Part shown: positions 19,440-26,565 of the stretch, one piece after another
How positions within the stretch are numbered: position 1 is the first letter of the stretch
Layout: the number at the start of each line of letters is the position of its first letter
NCBI GenBank assembly: GCA_042408445.1
Contig: JBHORC010000039.1
Coordinates: 1-64,000 of the forward strand
Direction of reading: 5' to 3'
Length of the DNA: 64,000 bases
DNA from: CF-46 sp042408445
Lineage (GTDB): Bacteria; Chloroflexota; Limnocylindria; Limnocylindrales; CSP1-4
Made by a program: the position numbers and the translations under genes
Notes under the pieces: generated by a model
What the model was told of the DNA's origin: nothing
Databases searched by the model: none
What the model saw: the letters and a program-made list of their open reading frames with translations, nothing else

Positions 19440-20060
19440 CTAGCGCCGCCGGAACAGCCCTCGCCGATCCTGGGCCTCGGTCCCGGCGCTCCGCCGCCGT
19501 CCCGCCCGCCGGAGGTAGCCGTCGATCTCGTCGCGGTACGGCCGACCGATCGGCATCCGGTCGAGCCACTCGAGGTAGTCGATGTCGCGCCGGGCGACCT
19601 CGCCGAGCGACCAACCGCTGAAACGCCCGAACCGGAGGACGGTTCCCGACGGATTGCCGGGTGGAGGTCCGGCGGCACCCTCGCCGTCGGGCTCGTGCAT
19701 CCGCGCCGGGTCGTAGCCGCTCCCGCTCGACGAGCGCCCGCTCGTCCAGTCGGATGAGACCGTCTCTGGTCCGCGTCGCGGCGCGCTGGTCGGTCCGGCT
19801 GGCGTCGCCGTTGTGGCCGGCGGCGGTGACGGCGGCGCCGGGGGTGGAGGCCGACGCCCCTCGTCGAACGCGGCTCTGCGGCCGGGATCCCGGAGCAGCT
19901 CCCATGCCGCGTTGATCGCGGCCATCCTCGCCGCACCCTCGGGCCCGGCGACGTCGGGGTGGTATTTCTGGGCAAGCCGTCGATACGCCGCCTGGATGAC
20001 CTCGTCCTCGGCCTCCGAGTCGACCTGCAGCACCTTGTACGGGTCGGCCGACGGGTTCAC
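19440..20060 (-). CDS. DnaJ-domain protein with C-terminal FGxxxGxxL motif
   Basis: A 206-residue protein. The N-terminal J domain (about residues 7-68) has HPD at 34-36, so it should stimulate an Hsp70 ATPase. A long Pro/Ser/Thr/Gly linker follows. The C-terminal segment contains LRFGRFSGWSLGEVARRD then DYLEWL, resembling short FGxYxG...YLxWL modules found attached to nucleases and DUF3820-type proteins. It is not a full DnaJ: no G/F or zinc-finger region is present. GTG 20060 overlaps the upstream transporter stop as GTGA, so the two are co-translated. The partner is unknown. Confidence 0.8.
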   Translation of the reverse strand: MNPSADPYKVLQVDSEAEDEVIQAAYRRLAQKYHPDVAGPEGAARMAAINAAWELLRDPGRRAAFDEGRRPPPPAPPSPPPATTATPAGPTSAPRRGPETVSSDWTSGRSSSGSGYDPARMHEPDGEGAAGPPPGNPSGTVLRFGRFSGWSLGEVARRDIDYLEWLDRMPIGRPYRDEIDGYLRRAGRRRSAGTEAQDRRGLFRRR

Positions 20061-21304
20061 CCGCCGGTCCCCACGCCTTCGGCACGTTCCGCGTCGGTCT
20101 CGTCTGCCTCCTCGGCCGCGGCGGGGGAGTGGGTCGGTGGCGGCTCCTCCGCGGCATGGCCCTCGGCTGCCGCGCCCTCCTTGTGTTTCACGACCATCGC
20201 GAGCGCCTCCTCGGGCGAGGCCGGCACGACGTCGACCCGGTGGAACACGTACCGGTAGATGTCGCGCGCCGCCGCGGTCACGGGCAGCGCGAGGATCGCG
20301 CCGAGCAGACCGCCGATCGCGCCGCCGAGGACGAGGGCGACCATGACGACGGTCGGGTGCAGCTCGACCGCGTCGCCCTGGATCTTCGGGACGAGGACGT
20401 TGTTCTCCACCTGCTGGACGACGCTGTAGAGCACGACGGCGGCGATCGCGGGCTCGAGGCCGGCGGTCAGCGCGATCAGGACGGCAGGGATCGCGGACAG
20501 GATCGGGCCGATGATCGGGAGGAGCTCGAAGACGCCCGCGACGACCGAGAGAACGATCGCGAACCGCGAGAAGACCGGATCCACGGTTGCACCCAGCAGC
20601 AGGAGCCCGAGGAACGTGGCGACCCCGACGGTGACGCCGAGGATCAGCTGGCCGCGGAGCCACTGACTGAACACCCGCAGGGCGAGCGACGTCACGTTCC
20701 GGACGTCCGGCACCCATTCGACCGGAAGCGACCGTTCGGCCGCCATGACCAGGGCCGGGCGATCCTTGATCAGGTAGAAGGTCCAGACGGGAACGATGAT
20801 GTAGGCGACGACGGCTCCGAGGACGCCGGCGAACAGCGACGCTACGGGGAGCAGGGTCGTCGGATCGATCGAGCCGACGCCGGCGGCGAGGTCGGCCAGG
20901 AAGGTGTCGATCGCGGTCCGGAGCGGCTGCGGCAGATCCAGGTGGGCGTACTGGTTGGTGATCTGCGCTGTGAACCGGGGAAACTCGGTGATGAACGACG
21001 CGATCTCGTCCGCCAGCGGCCGGAGCATGAACCGGAGCCCCTGAACGGTCCCGATCGCGACGACCGCATAGACGAGCAGCACGGACGCCCATCGCGGGAG
21101 CCCGACCCGTCCGAGCCGCTCCACGGGGATGTCCAGCAGATAGGCGAGGACGAGACCGACGATGAACGGGTCGATCGCACCCCGGCCGGCGGACAGCACG
21201 GCGGCGACGACGAGGACACCGACCAGGACGAGCGCGACACGCGGGCTGATCGGTCCCAGAACGGATCGTGGCCGGATCGAGGCCGCCATCGCCCGGTCGT
21301 CCAT
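20057..21304 (-). CDS. AI-2E family (PerM/TqsA-like) membrane transporter
   Basis: A 415-residue membrane protein of the AI-2E transporter superfamily. It has about eight helices with a long soluble stretch after TM3, and the family motifs PVWTFYLIKDRP, GQLILGVTVGV, LPIIGPILSAIPAVLIAL and QQVENNVLVPKIQG. Substrates of this family vary; some export autoinducer-2, others act in ion exchange, so the substrate here is unknown. The acidic Ala/Glu tail of about 50 residues is extra. Start ATG 21304; ATG 21289 is an alternative. It is divergent from the DUF2344 gene by only 21 nt. Confidence 0.85.
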   Translation of the reverse strand: MDDRAMAASIRPRSVLGPISPRVALVLVGVLVVAAVLSAGRGAIDPFIVGLVLAYLLDIPVERLGRVGLPRWASVLLVYAVVAIGTVQGLRFMLRPLADEIASFITEFPRFTAQITNQYAHLDLPQPLRTAIDTFLADLAAGVGSIDPTTLLPVASLFAGVLGAVVAYIIVPVWTFYLIKDRPALVMAAERSLPVEWVPDVRNVTSLALRVFSQWLRGQLILGVTVGVATFLGLLLLGATVDPVFSRFAIVLSVVAGVFELLPIIGPILSAIPAVLIALTAGLEPAIAAVVLYSVVQQVENNVLVPKIQGDAVELHPTVVMVALVLGGAIGGLLGAILALPVTAAARDIYRYVFHRVDVVPASPEEALAMVVKHKEGAAAEGHAAEEPPPTHSPAAAEEADETDAERAEGVGTGG

Positions 21305-21325
21305 CGCTTCGGCAGACTAGCAGAC

Positions 21326-22150
21326 GTGGATCGCCGAACCGACCCGACCGCCGGCCGCGCGACCACGTCCGGCGCCGGCGAAACGAATTCGCAGCGGGCG
21401 GGAGAAGGAGAGCGTCCGCCGGTCCCGGCGGAGCCCCGGCAGCGTTGGCGCCTGACCGTCGCTCGCGATGTGGTCCCCGGCGATCAGGTGGGGCGAGCCG
21501 GCGTGGACGCGTGGCACGGAGCGCTCGAGGCGAGCGGACTGCCGGTCGCCGGCCTCGATGTTCCCGGCGGCCGGCCGAAACTCGCCTTCGGTGCGCCATT
21601 GCCGGCCGCGGCGCGCGGCGAGGCCGAGCTCGTCGAGATCTGGCTGCTCGAGCGGCTGCCGCTGTGGCGTGTCCGGGAGGCGCTGAGTGGCATGTTGCCA
21701 GCTGGCTTCCGCTTGATCCACGCCGAGGACGTCTGGCTGGGCGCGCCTGCGCTCCCGGGCCAGGTTGCGGCGGCGGACTGGGCGGTGACCGTGACCGGGG
21801 TCGACGACGCCGGGGCGCTCGATCCCGAACGTCTGTCGGCGGCGGCTGCGGCGGTGATGGAGTCGACGTCGATCGTGCGGACGCGCGGCAAGCCGGGCGC
21901 GGAGAAGCCGTATGACCTTCGCCCGCTCCTCATCTCGCTCGCGGTCCACGGGTCAACGGGAGGGGTGGCGCCCGAGCGGCCAGCGAGCGATCGGATCCAG
22001 CTCCGGATGCGCACGCGGCTGGACCCCGAACGCGGCACCGGTCGACCCGAAGAGGTCGTCGGCGCCCTCGCGGATGTCGCGGGCATCGGCCTTGCAGTCG
22101 TCGACCTCGTCCGGACCCGCCTGCTCCTGGCGTCCGACCTGCTCGATTGA
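21326..22150 (+). CDS. DUF2344 (TIGR03936-type) protein
   Basis: A 274-residue protein. After about 40 low-complexity residues it matches the DUF2344 pattern: RWRLTVARDV, then GALEASGLPVAG, GGRPKLAFGAPLP and LPAGFRLIHAEDVWLG. Family members are often fused or linked to radical-SAM proteins and sit upstream of rplU-rpmA or rne in several phyla, as here; their biochemical role is not established. The HLD/RRA residues of the usual N-terminal motif appear changed (VDAWHGALEASG). GTG 21326 is the first start outside the divergent gene. Its stop codon overlaps the -35 of the rplU promoter. Confidence 0.75.
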   Translation: MDRRTDPTAGRATTSGAGETNSQRAGEGERPPVPAEPRQRWRLTVARDVVPGDQVGRAGVDAWHGALEASGLPVAGLDVPGGRPKLAFGAPLPAAARGEAELVEIWLLERLPLWRVREALSGMLPAGFRLIHAEDVWLGAPALPGQVAAADWAVTVTGVDDAGALDPERLSAAAAAVMESTSIVRTRGKPGAEKPYDLRPLLISLAVHGSTGGVAPERPASDRIQLRMRTRLDPERGTGRPEEVVGALADVAGIGLAVVDLVRTRLLLASDLLD

Positions 22151-22176
22151 CGCTCGGGCACGCTCGAACGTACACT
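22147..22176 (+). promoter_or_regulatory. promoter of rplU-rpmA-rpmE
   Basis: TTGACG (22147-22152), an 18-nt spacer and TACACT (22171-22176) make a strong sigma-A-type promoter. The -35 overlaps the stop codon of the DUF2344 gene. The predicted transcript has a leader of about 80 nt. Confidence 0.65.
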
Positions 22177-22225
22177 CCGCGTTCGCGCCTCGGGCCAGCC
22201 CGGCGCCTCTCCATGTCCGCTGACC

Positions 22226-22242
22226 CGGTCGTCCCACGACCG
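22226..22242 (+). promoter_or_regulatory. hairpin in the rplU leader
   Basis: CGGTCGT-CCC-ACGACCG forms a 7-bp stem with a 3-nt loop, ending 22 nt before the rplU ATG. r-protein leaders of this operon are autoregulated in some phyla; whether this one is cannot be told by eye. Confidence 0.35.
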
Positions 22243-22264
22243 TCACGCCAATCCGAAGGGTTCC

Positions 22265-22924
22265 ATGTACGCAGTCATCGAGACCGGCGGAAAGCAATAT
22301 CGCGTCGAGGTCGGGACCGAGCTCGAGGTCGAGCTGCTCGACGCCGAGCCGGGCTCGAGCATCACGCTCGATCGCGTCCTCCTCGTCGCCGACGGCGATG
22401 AGTCCGCCATTGGCCGCCCGATCGTCGCCGACGCGGCCGTCGAGGCCGAGGTCGTCCGCCGCGACCGCGGGGACAAGGTGATCTCCTTCAAGTACCGGCC
22501 GAAGGCGCGGCGCCGCGTGAAGAAGGGTCACCGCCAGGAGCTCACCGTCCTCCGGATCACGGATGTCCGCCTCAACGGCAAGAGTGCGGCCGACGCGAAG
22601 CGCAAGGCCGACGCGGACGCGAAGACCGAGCGCCAGCGTCTCGAGGAGGCCGCGGCACGGCAGGCTGCCGAAGACGCCGCGCTCGCGGAGCGGCTCGCCA
22701 AGGCGGCGGCGCCCAAGACGCCGGCCAAGGCTGCGCCGAAGACCGAAGCGAAGGGCGCGGCCAAGCCCGCCGCCAAGGCGACGTCGAAGTCGACGGCCAA
22801 GGCTGCTCCGGCCAAGGCCGAGCCGAAGACTCCCCGTGCCAAGACGCAGAGCGGCGCGGCCGACGCGAAGCCGGCGAGCCCGGCCGCCAAGCCGAAGTCA
22901 CGCGCCACGAAGAAGGACGAGTAG
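22265..22924 (+). CDS. rplU: 50S ribosomal protein L21 with long Ala/Lys-rich extension
   Basis: Large-subunit protein binding 23S rRNA. Residues 1-103 are a normal L21 (MYAVIETGGKQYRVEVG at the start, VISFKYRPKARRRVKKGHR near 74-92). Residues 104-219 are an added region: first a charged predicted coiled coil (AKRKADADAKTERQRLEE), then a Lys/Ala/Pro-rich repeat-like tail similar to histone H1-type sequences. Typical bacterial L21 is about 103 residues, so the protein is doubled in length. AAGG lies 9-10 nt before the ATG. It is followed by rpmA after 5 nt. Confidence 0.95.
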   Translation: MYAVIETGGKQYRVEVGTELEVELLDAEPGSSITLDRVLLVADGDESAIGRPIVADAAVEAEVVRRDRGDKVISFKYRPKARRRVKKGHRQELTVLRITDVRLNGKSAADAKRKADADAKTERQRLEEAAARQAAEDAALAERLAKAAAPKTPAKAAPKTEAKGAAKPAAKATSKSTAKAAPAKAEPKTPRAKTQSGAADAKPASPAAKPKSRATKKDE

Positions 22925-22929
22925 ACCCG

Positions 22930-23217
22930 ATGGCTCACAAGAAGGCTGGATCCAGCTCGAAGAACGGGCGCGACTCGGTCGGCCAGCGGCTGGGCGTGAA
23001 GGTCGGCGACGGCCAGCTCGTCCCGGCGGGCTCGATCATCGTCCGTCAGCGGGGAATGACGTTCCTTGCCGGCACCGGTACCGGGCTGGGCAGGGATTAC
23101 ACCGTGTTCGCGACCACGACCGGCAAGGTCAGGTTCGAGCACGCGACCAAGAGCAAGAAGCGGATCCGGGTCGAAGCCGTCGAGGCCGAGACCGCGACCG
23201 TCGCCGCGAAGGCCTAG
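22930..23217 (+). CDS. rpmA: 50S ribosomal protein L27
   Basis: L27 reaches toward the peptidyl-transferase centre with its N-terminal arm. The 95 residues begin MAHKKAGSSSKNGRDS, the mature-type N-terminus without the cleavable leader seen in some Firmicutes, and include QRLGVKVGDGQLVPAGSIIV and GTGTGLGRDYTVFA. The C-terminus has a short Ala/Glu/Val-rich extension. It lies between rplU and rpmE in one transcript. Confidence 0.97.
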   Translation: MAHKKAGSSSKNGRDSVGQRLGVKVGDGQLVPAGSIIVRQRGMTFLAGTGTGLGRDYTVFATTTGKVRFEHATKSKKRIRVEAVEAETATVAAKA

Positions 23218-23286
23218 ACGGCCACCGGCACAGCCGTCGACCACCGGCCGGGCATTCGTCCCGGACCGGAAGGCGTCGGAGAAGAG

Positions 23287-23300
23287 GTTCCACGTGAAGC
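23287..23300. promoter_or_regulatory. parS-like site at the start of rpmE
   Basis: GTTCCACGTGAAGC differs from the B. subtilis-type parS core GTTCCACGTGAAAC at one position. It overlaps the ribosome binding region and GTG start of rpmE, 9 kb from the perfect parS. It could be a secondary ParB site or coincidence, since part of it is coding sequence. Confidence 0.35.
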
Positions 23301-23506
23301 CCGATATCCATCCCAAATATCACCAGGCCAAGGTCCACTGCGGGTCCTGCGGCACCGAGTGGGTCGTTGGATCCACCCGACCGGAGCTCCGCGTCGACGT
23401 CTGCGCCAACTGCCACCCGTTCTTCACGGGCAAGCAGACGATCATCGACACGGCCGGTCAGGTCGAGCGGTTCCAGAAGCGACTGGAGCGCCAGGCGCGA
23501 GCCTGA
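23294..23506 (+). CDS. rpmE: 50S ribosomal protein L31, zinc-binding form
   Basis: A 70-residue L31 beginning with GTG as (M)KPDIHPKYHQAKVHC. Four cysteines, C16 and C19 in CGSCG and C37 and C40 in CANCHPFF, form the zinc site, so this is the Zn-containing form rather than the Zn-independent paralogue. GAGG lies 8 nt upstream of the GTG. A terminator 20 nt after the stop ends the rplU-rpmA-rpmE unit. Confidence 0.95.
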   Translation: MKPDIHPKYHQAKVHCGSCGTEWVVGSTRPELRVDVCANCHPFFTGKQTIIDTAGQVERFQKRLERQARA

Positions 23507-23526
23507 TCGTCCAACCAGCACCGAAC

Positions 23527-23554
23527 AAACGGCGGGTCTCCGGACCCGCCGTTT
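23527..23554 (+). terminator. intrinsic terminator after rpmE
   Basis: AAACGGCGGGTC, loop TCCG, then GACCCGCCGTTT: a perfect 12-bp stem ending in a short T run. It separates the ribosomal-protein unit from the methyltransferase gene. Confidence 0.88.
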
Positions 23555-23571
23555 TCGATTCCCGTCACAGG

Positions 23572-23577
23572 TAGGAT
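23572..23577 (+). promoter_or_regulatory. candidate -10 box, leaderless, of the methyltransferase
   Basis: TAGGAT ends 7 nt before the GTG start, so transcription would begin at or beside the start codon. No ribosome binding site is present. Confidence 0.45.
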
Positions 23578-23584
23578 CGCGTTC

Positions 23585-24379
23585 GTGACCGAACCAGCGG
23601 CCATCGTTCAACCCCAGCCTGACGCCGTCACGCTATGGACCGGTGACAGCCGGGAGCTGCTTGCCCGCGTCCCTGACGCGAGCGTCGACCTGATCTGCAC
23701 CGACCCGCCGTACAACCTGGGTGCCTACTCGACCGGGAACATCGACATGTCGTGGCGGAAGTCGTTCAACAACGACGTCGCCGCCTGGGATCAGCTGCCG
23801 TTCGATCCGGCCGCGTGGCTCGCCGAGTTCCGCCGCGTCCTGAAGCCGACCGGCACGCTGTTCGCGTTCACCTCGTACAACCTGCTCGGGCGTTGGCACG
23901 AGGTGTTCGATCCGGCGTTCGACACGTTCCAGTTCGTCGTCTGGCACAAGACGAACCCGCCACCGAAGCTGCGGCGCGCCGGGTTCCTCAACTCCTGCGA
24001 GCTGATCGTCGCGTGCTGGGACAAGGGCCACACCTGGAACTTCGGCCGCCAGCGCGACATGCACAACTTCATCGAGGCGCCGATCTGCGGCGGCCGCGAG
24101 CGGGTCAAGGATCCCGTCCACCCCACCCAGAAGCCGCTCCGCGTCCTGCGCCAGCTCATCGAATGGGGATCGCGGCCCGGCGACCTCGTCCTCGATCCGT
24201 TCATGGGGGTCGGTTCGACCGGGATGGCGGCCCTCGAGCTGGGACGGCGCTTCATCGGGATCGAGCTCGACGAGGCGTATGCCGCCGCCGCCGTTCGACG
24301 GATCGAGGCGGCCGACGGTGGACTGGATGCAACACAAGCGCCGGGCGAGCGGGTCGGTCCCTTCGACGTCTCGGGCTAG
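23585..24379 (+). CDS. orphan site-specific DNA methyltransferase
   Basis: A 264-residue amino-methyltransferase that modifies adenine N6 or cytosine N4. Motif IV DPPY is at residues 40-43 (TDPPYNLG) and motif I-like DPFMGVGSTG near 204-213, so the order IV, target region, I fits the beta class. HPTQKPLRVLRQLIEW before motif I is also typical. No restriction endonuclease or specificity subunit is adjacent, so it is probably an orphan or epigenetic methylase; the recognition sequence is unknown. Start GTG 23585 lacks a ribosome site and fits a leaderless transcript. Confidence 0.88.
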   Translation: MTEPAAIVQPQPDAVTLWTGDSRELLARVPDASVDLICTDPPYNLGAYSTGNIDMSWRKSFNNDVAAWDQLPFDPAAWLAEFRRVLKPTGTLFAFTSYNLLGRWHEVFDPAFDTFQFVVWHKTNPPPKLRRAGFLNSCELIVACWDKGHTWNFGRQRDMHNFIEAPICGGRERVKDPVHPTQKPLRVLRQLIEWGSRPGDLVLDPFMGVGSTGMAALELGRRFIGIELDEAYAAAAVRRIEAADGGLDATQAPGERVGPFDVSG

Positions 24380-24382
24380 ACT
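24377..24382 (+). promoter_or_regulatory. candidate -10 box, leaderless, of the YqhQ-like gene
   Basis: TAGACT lies 6 nt before the ATG and starts at the TAG stop codon of the methyltransferase. No ribosome binding site is seen, consistent with a leaderless mRNA. Confidence 0.45.
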
Positions 24383-24388
24383 TCCCGA

Positions 24389-25444
24389 ATGCCTCGCTAC
24401 TCCTACGGCGGCCAGGCGCTCATCGAGGGCGTCCTCATGCGGGGCCGCGACGCGATCGCGGTCGCGATGCGCCACCCCGACGGGCGAATCGTCTTTGCGA
24501 CCGAGCGGCTCGACAGCGGCGTCCACGGGACCGGCTGGTCGAAGCTGCCGCTGCTCCGCGGGCTGATCGTCCTCTACGAGACGCTGTTCGTCGGCACCCG
24601 CTGGCTCGTCCGCAGCGCCACGCTCCAGGCCGCCGGCACCGGCGAGGAAGGCGACGAGGGCGTCGAGCTCGGCAAGGGCTCGATCGCGCTGATGCTCGGG
24701 CTGACGCTCCTGTTCGGCGTCGGGATCTTCTTCCTCCTGCCCCTGCTGATCGCCAGCGCGACGACGTCGAACATCCAGAACGGTCTCGTCCAGCATCTCG
24801 TCGAAGGCCTGATCCGGGTCGCGATCTTCCTCGGCTACCTCCTGCTGATCGCCCGTGCCGAGGACGTTCGTCGCGTCTTCCAGTACCACGGTGCGGAGCA
24901 CATGACCATCCACGCGCTGGAGGCGGGCGATCCGCTCGTCGTGGACGCGGTCCGCAAGTACCCGACGGCGCATCCGCGCTGCGGCACGGAGTTCCTCGTC
25001 GTCGTCATCGCCCTCTCGATCGTCGCGTTCAGCCTCGTCGGGCGGCAGGAGCCGCTCGTGATGATCGGCAGCCGGATCGCGCTGATCCCGGTGATCGCTG
25101 CCGTCGGCTACGAGATCCTCAAGTGGGGCGCGAAGCACCGCGGCAACGCGATCGTCCGGGCGATCATGTATCCCGGGATCCTTGTCCAGAAGATCACGAC
25201 GCGACAGCCGACGACCGACATGATCGAGGTGGCCATCGTCTCGATGGAGCAGGCCCTCAAGGCAGACGGCGAGACGCTCCCCGCAGGCTCCGGCACGCTT
25301 CCACGCGATCCGCTGGTCCTCGGCGGCTTGAGCGAGACCGGCGCGGACGCCGGCGCGCCCGCGGGCACGGGCCAGAGCACGGCGACGGTCGAGACGGCCG
25401 GGGAGACGGTCGTGACGCTCGATCCGCCGCTCCCCGGAGCATGA
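24389..25444 (+). CDS. DUF1385 membrane protein (YqhQ-like)
   Basis: A 351-residue DUF1385 protein. The N-terminus YGGQALIEGVLMRGRDAIAVA is the family hallmark, followed by LPLLRGL, several membrane helices, QYHGAEHMTIHALEAGDPL and a TAHPRCGTEFL segment with conserved His and Cys. YqhQ-like genes commonly precede prfA-prmC in Gram-positives and Chloroflexota; the function is not established. The last 70 residues are Gly/Ala/Thr-rich and not conserved. Its stop overlaps the prfA start as ATGA. Confidence 0.87.
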   Translation: MPRYSYGGQALIEGVLMRGRDAIAVAMRHPDGRIVFATERLDSGVHGTGWSKLPLLRGLIVLYETLFVGTRWLVRSATLQAAGTGEEGDEGVELGKGSIALMLGLTLLFGVGIFFLLPLLIASATTSNIQNGLVQHLVEGLIRVAIFLGYLLLIARAEDVRRVFQYHGAEHMTIHALEAGDPLVVDAVRKYPTAHPRCGTEFLVVVIALSIVAFSLVGRQEPLVMIGSRIALIPVIAAVGYEILKWGAKHRGNAIVRAIMYPGILVQKITTRQPTTDMIEVAIVSMEQALKADGETLPAGSGTLPRDPLVLGGLSETGADAGAPAGTGQSTATVETAGETVVTLDPPLPGA

Positions 25445-26565
25445 GCGGGGACGCAGATCGAACCGGGCTCGACGCCCGGTTGACGGAGGTCGCCGAGCAG
25501 TACGACGCCGTCCAGGCGCAACTCGCCGACCCGACCGTCACGAGCGACCACGACGCCCTTCGCCGGCTCGGCCAGGAGCTCGCCCGGCTCGAGCCAGTCG
25601 TCGAGGCCTTTCGATCCCTCGAGGCGACGCGTCACGAGCTCGCCGGCGCCCGTGAGCTGCGCGACGCGGGTGACGCCGACCCGGAGCTCCGGGCCATGGC
25701 CGCCAGCGAGATCGACCGCCTGACCTCCGACGAGGCGCGGCTCCTCGACGAGCTCAAGGTCCTGCTCCTGCCGCGCGACCCGAACGACGACCGCGACGTG
25801 ATCCTCGAGATCCGGGCCGGAGCCGGCGGGGAGGAGGCGGCGCTGTTCGCAGCGGAGCTCCTCCGGATGTACCTCCGCTACGCCGATACGCATCGCTTCC
25901 GGCCGGAGATCCTCACCCTGAACGAGACGGGGATCGGCGGGCTCAAGGAGGCGATCGTCCAGATCCACGGCGACGGTGCGTACAGCCGCCTCAAGTTCGA
26001 GGGCGGCGTCCACCGCGTCCAGCGGATCCCGGCGACCGAGTCGTCCGGCCGGATCCACACCTCGACCGCGACCGTCGTCGTCATGCCCGAGGCCGACGAG
26101 ATCGAGATCCCGATCGACGAGGACCGTGACCTCCGGATCGAGGTGAAGCGATCCTCCGGCCCGGGCGGCCAGTCCGTGAACACGACGGACTCGGCCGTCC
26201 GAATCACCCACCTGCCGACGGGCCTCGTCGTCGAGATCCAGGACGAGAAGAGACAGCACAAGAACAAGGCAAAGGCGATGTCGGTGCTCCGGTCGCGCCT
26301 CTACGAGCGGGAGCTCGCCGAGCGTCGCGAGGCCGACTCCGCGGCGCGGCGGTCGATGGTCGGCGGCGGCGATCGCTCGGACAAGATCCGGACCTACAAC
26401 TTCCCCCAGGACCGCGTCACGGATCACCGGATCGGCCTGGACCTGTCCGCGCTGCCGCGGGTCATGGATGGCGAGATCGATCGCCTGATCGATGCGCTCG
26501 TGATGGCCGATCAGGCGGATCGGCTCGCGGCGATCACGGGAGGGTCCGATGGCCAAGCGGCCTGA
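25441..26565 (+). CDS. prfA: Peptide chain release factor 1
   Basis: Class I release factor reading UAA and UAG. It has 374 residues; the codon-recognition PAT is in RIPATESSGRIHTSTATVVV, and the catalytic GGQ is in SSGPGGQSVNTTDSAVRITH, where Gln is the methylation target of PrmC. The N-terminal coiled-coil domain is present. ATG 25441 overlaps the preceding stop. Its 3' end overlaps the debranching-enzyme gene by 17 nt, which separates it from prmC. Confidence 0.97.
   Translation: MSGDADRTGLDARLTEVAEQYDAVQAQLADPTVTSDHDALRRLGQELARLEPVVEAFRSLEATRHELAGARELRDAGDADPELRAMAASEIDRLTSDEARLLDELKVLLLPRDPNDDRDVILEIRAGAGGEEAALFAAELLRMYLRYADTHRFRPEILTLNETGIGGLKEAIVQIHGDGAYSRLKFEGGVHRVQRIPATESSGRIHTSTATVVVMPEADEIEIPIDEDRDLRIEVKRSSGPGGQSVNTTDSAVRITHLPTGLVVEIQDEKRQHKNKAKAMSVLRSRLYERELAERREADSAARRSMVGGGDRSDKIRTYNFPQDRVTDHRIGLDLSALPRVMDGEIDRLIDALVMADQADRLAAITGGSDGQAA

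Noticed and set aside
20129..21320. long plus frame upstream of and in frame with the DUF2344 gene
   Set aside because: It is antisense to the AI-2E transporter; the real protein starts at GTG 21326 after the divergent gene.
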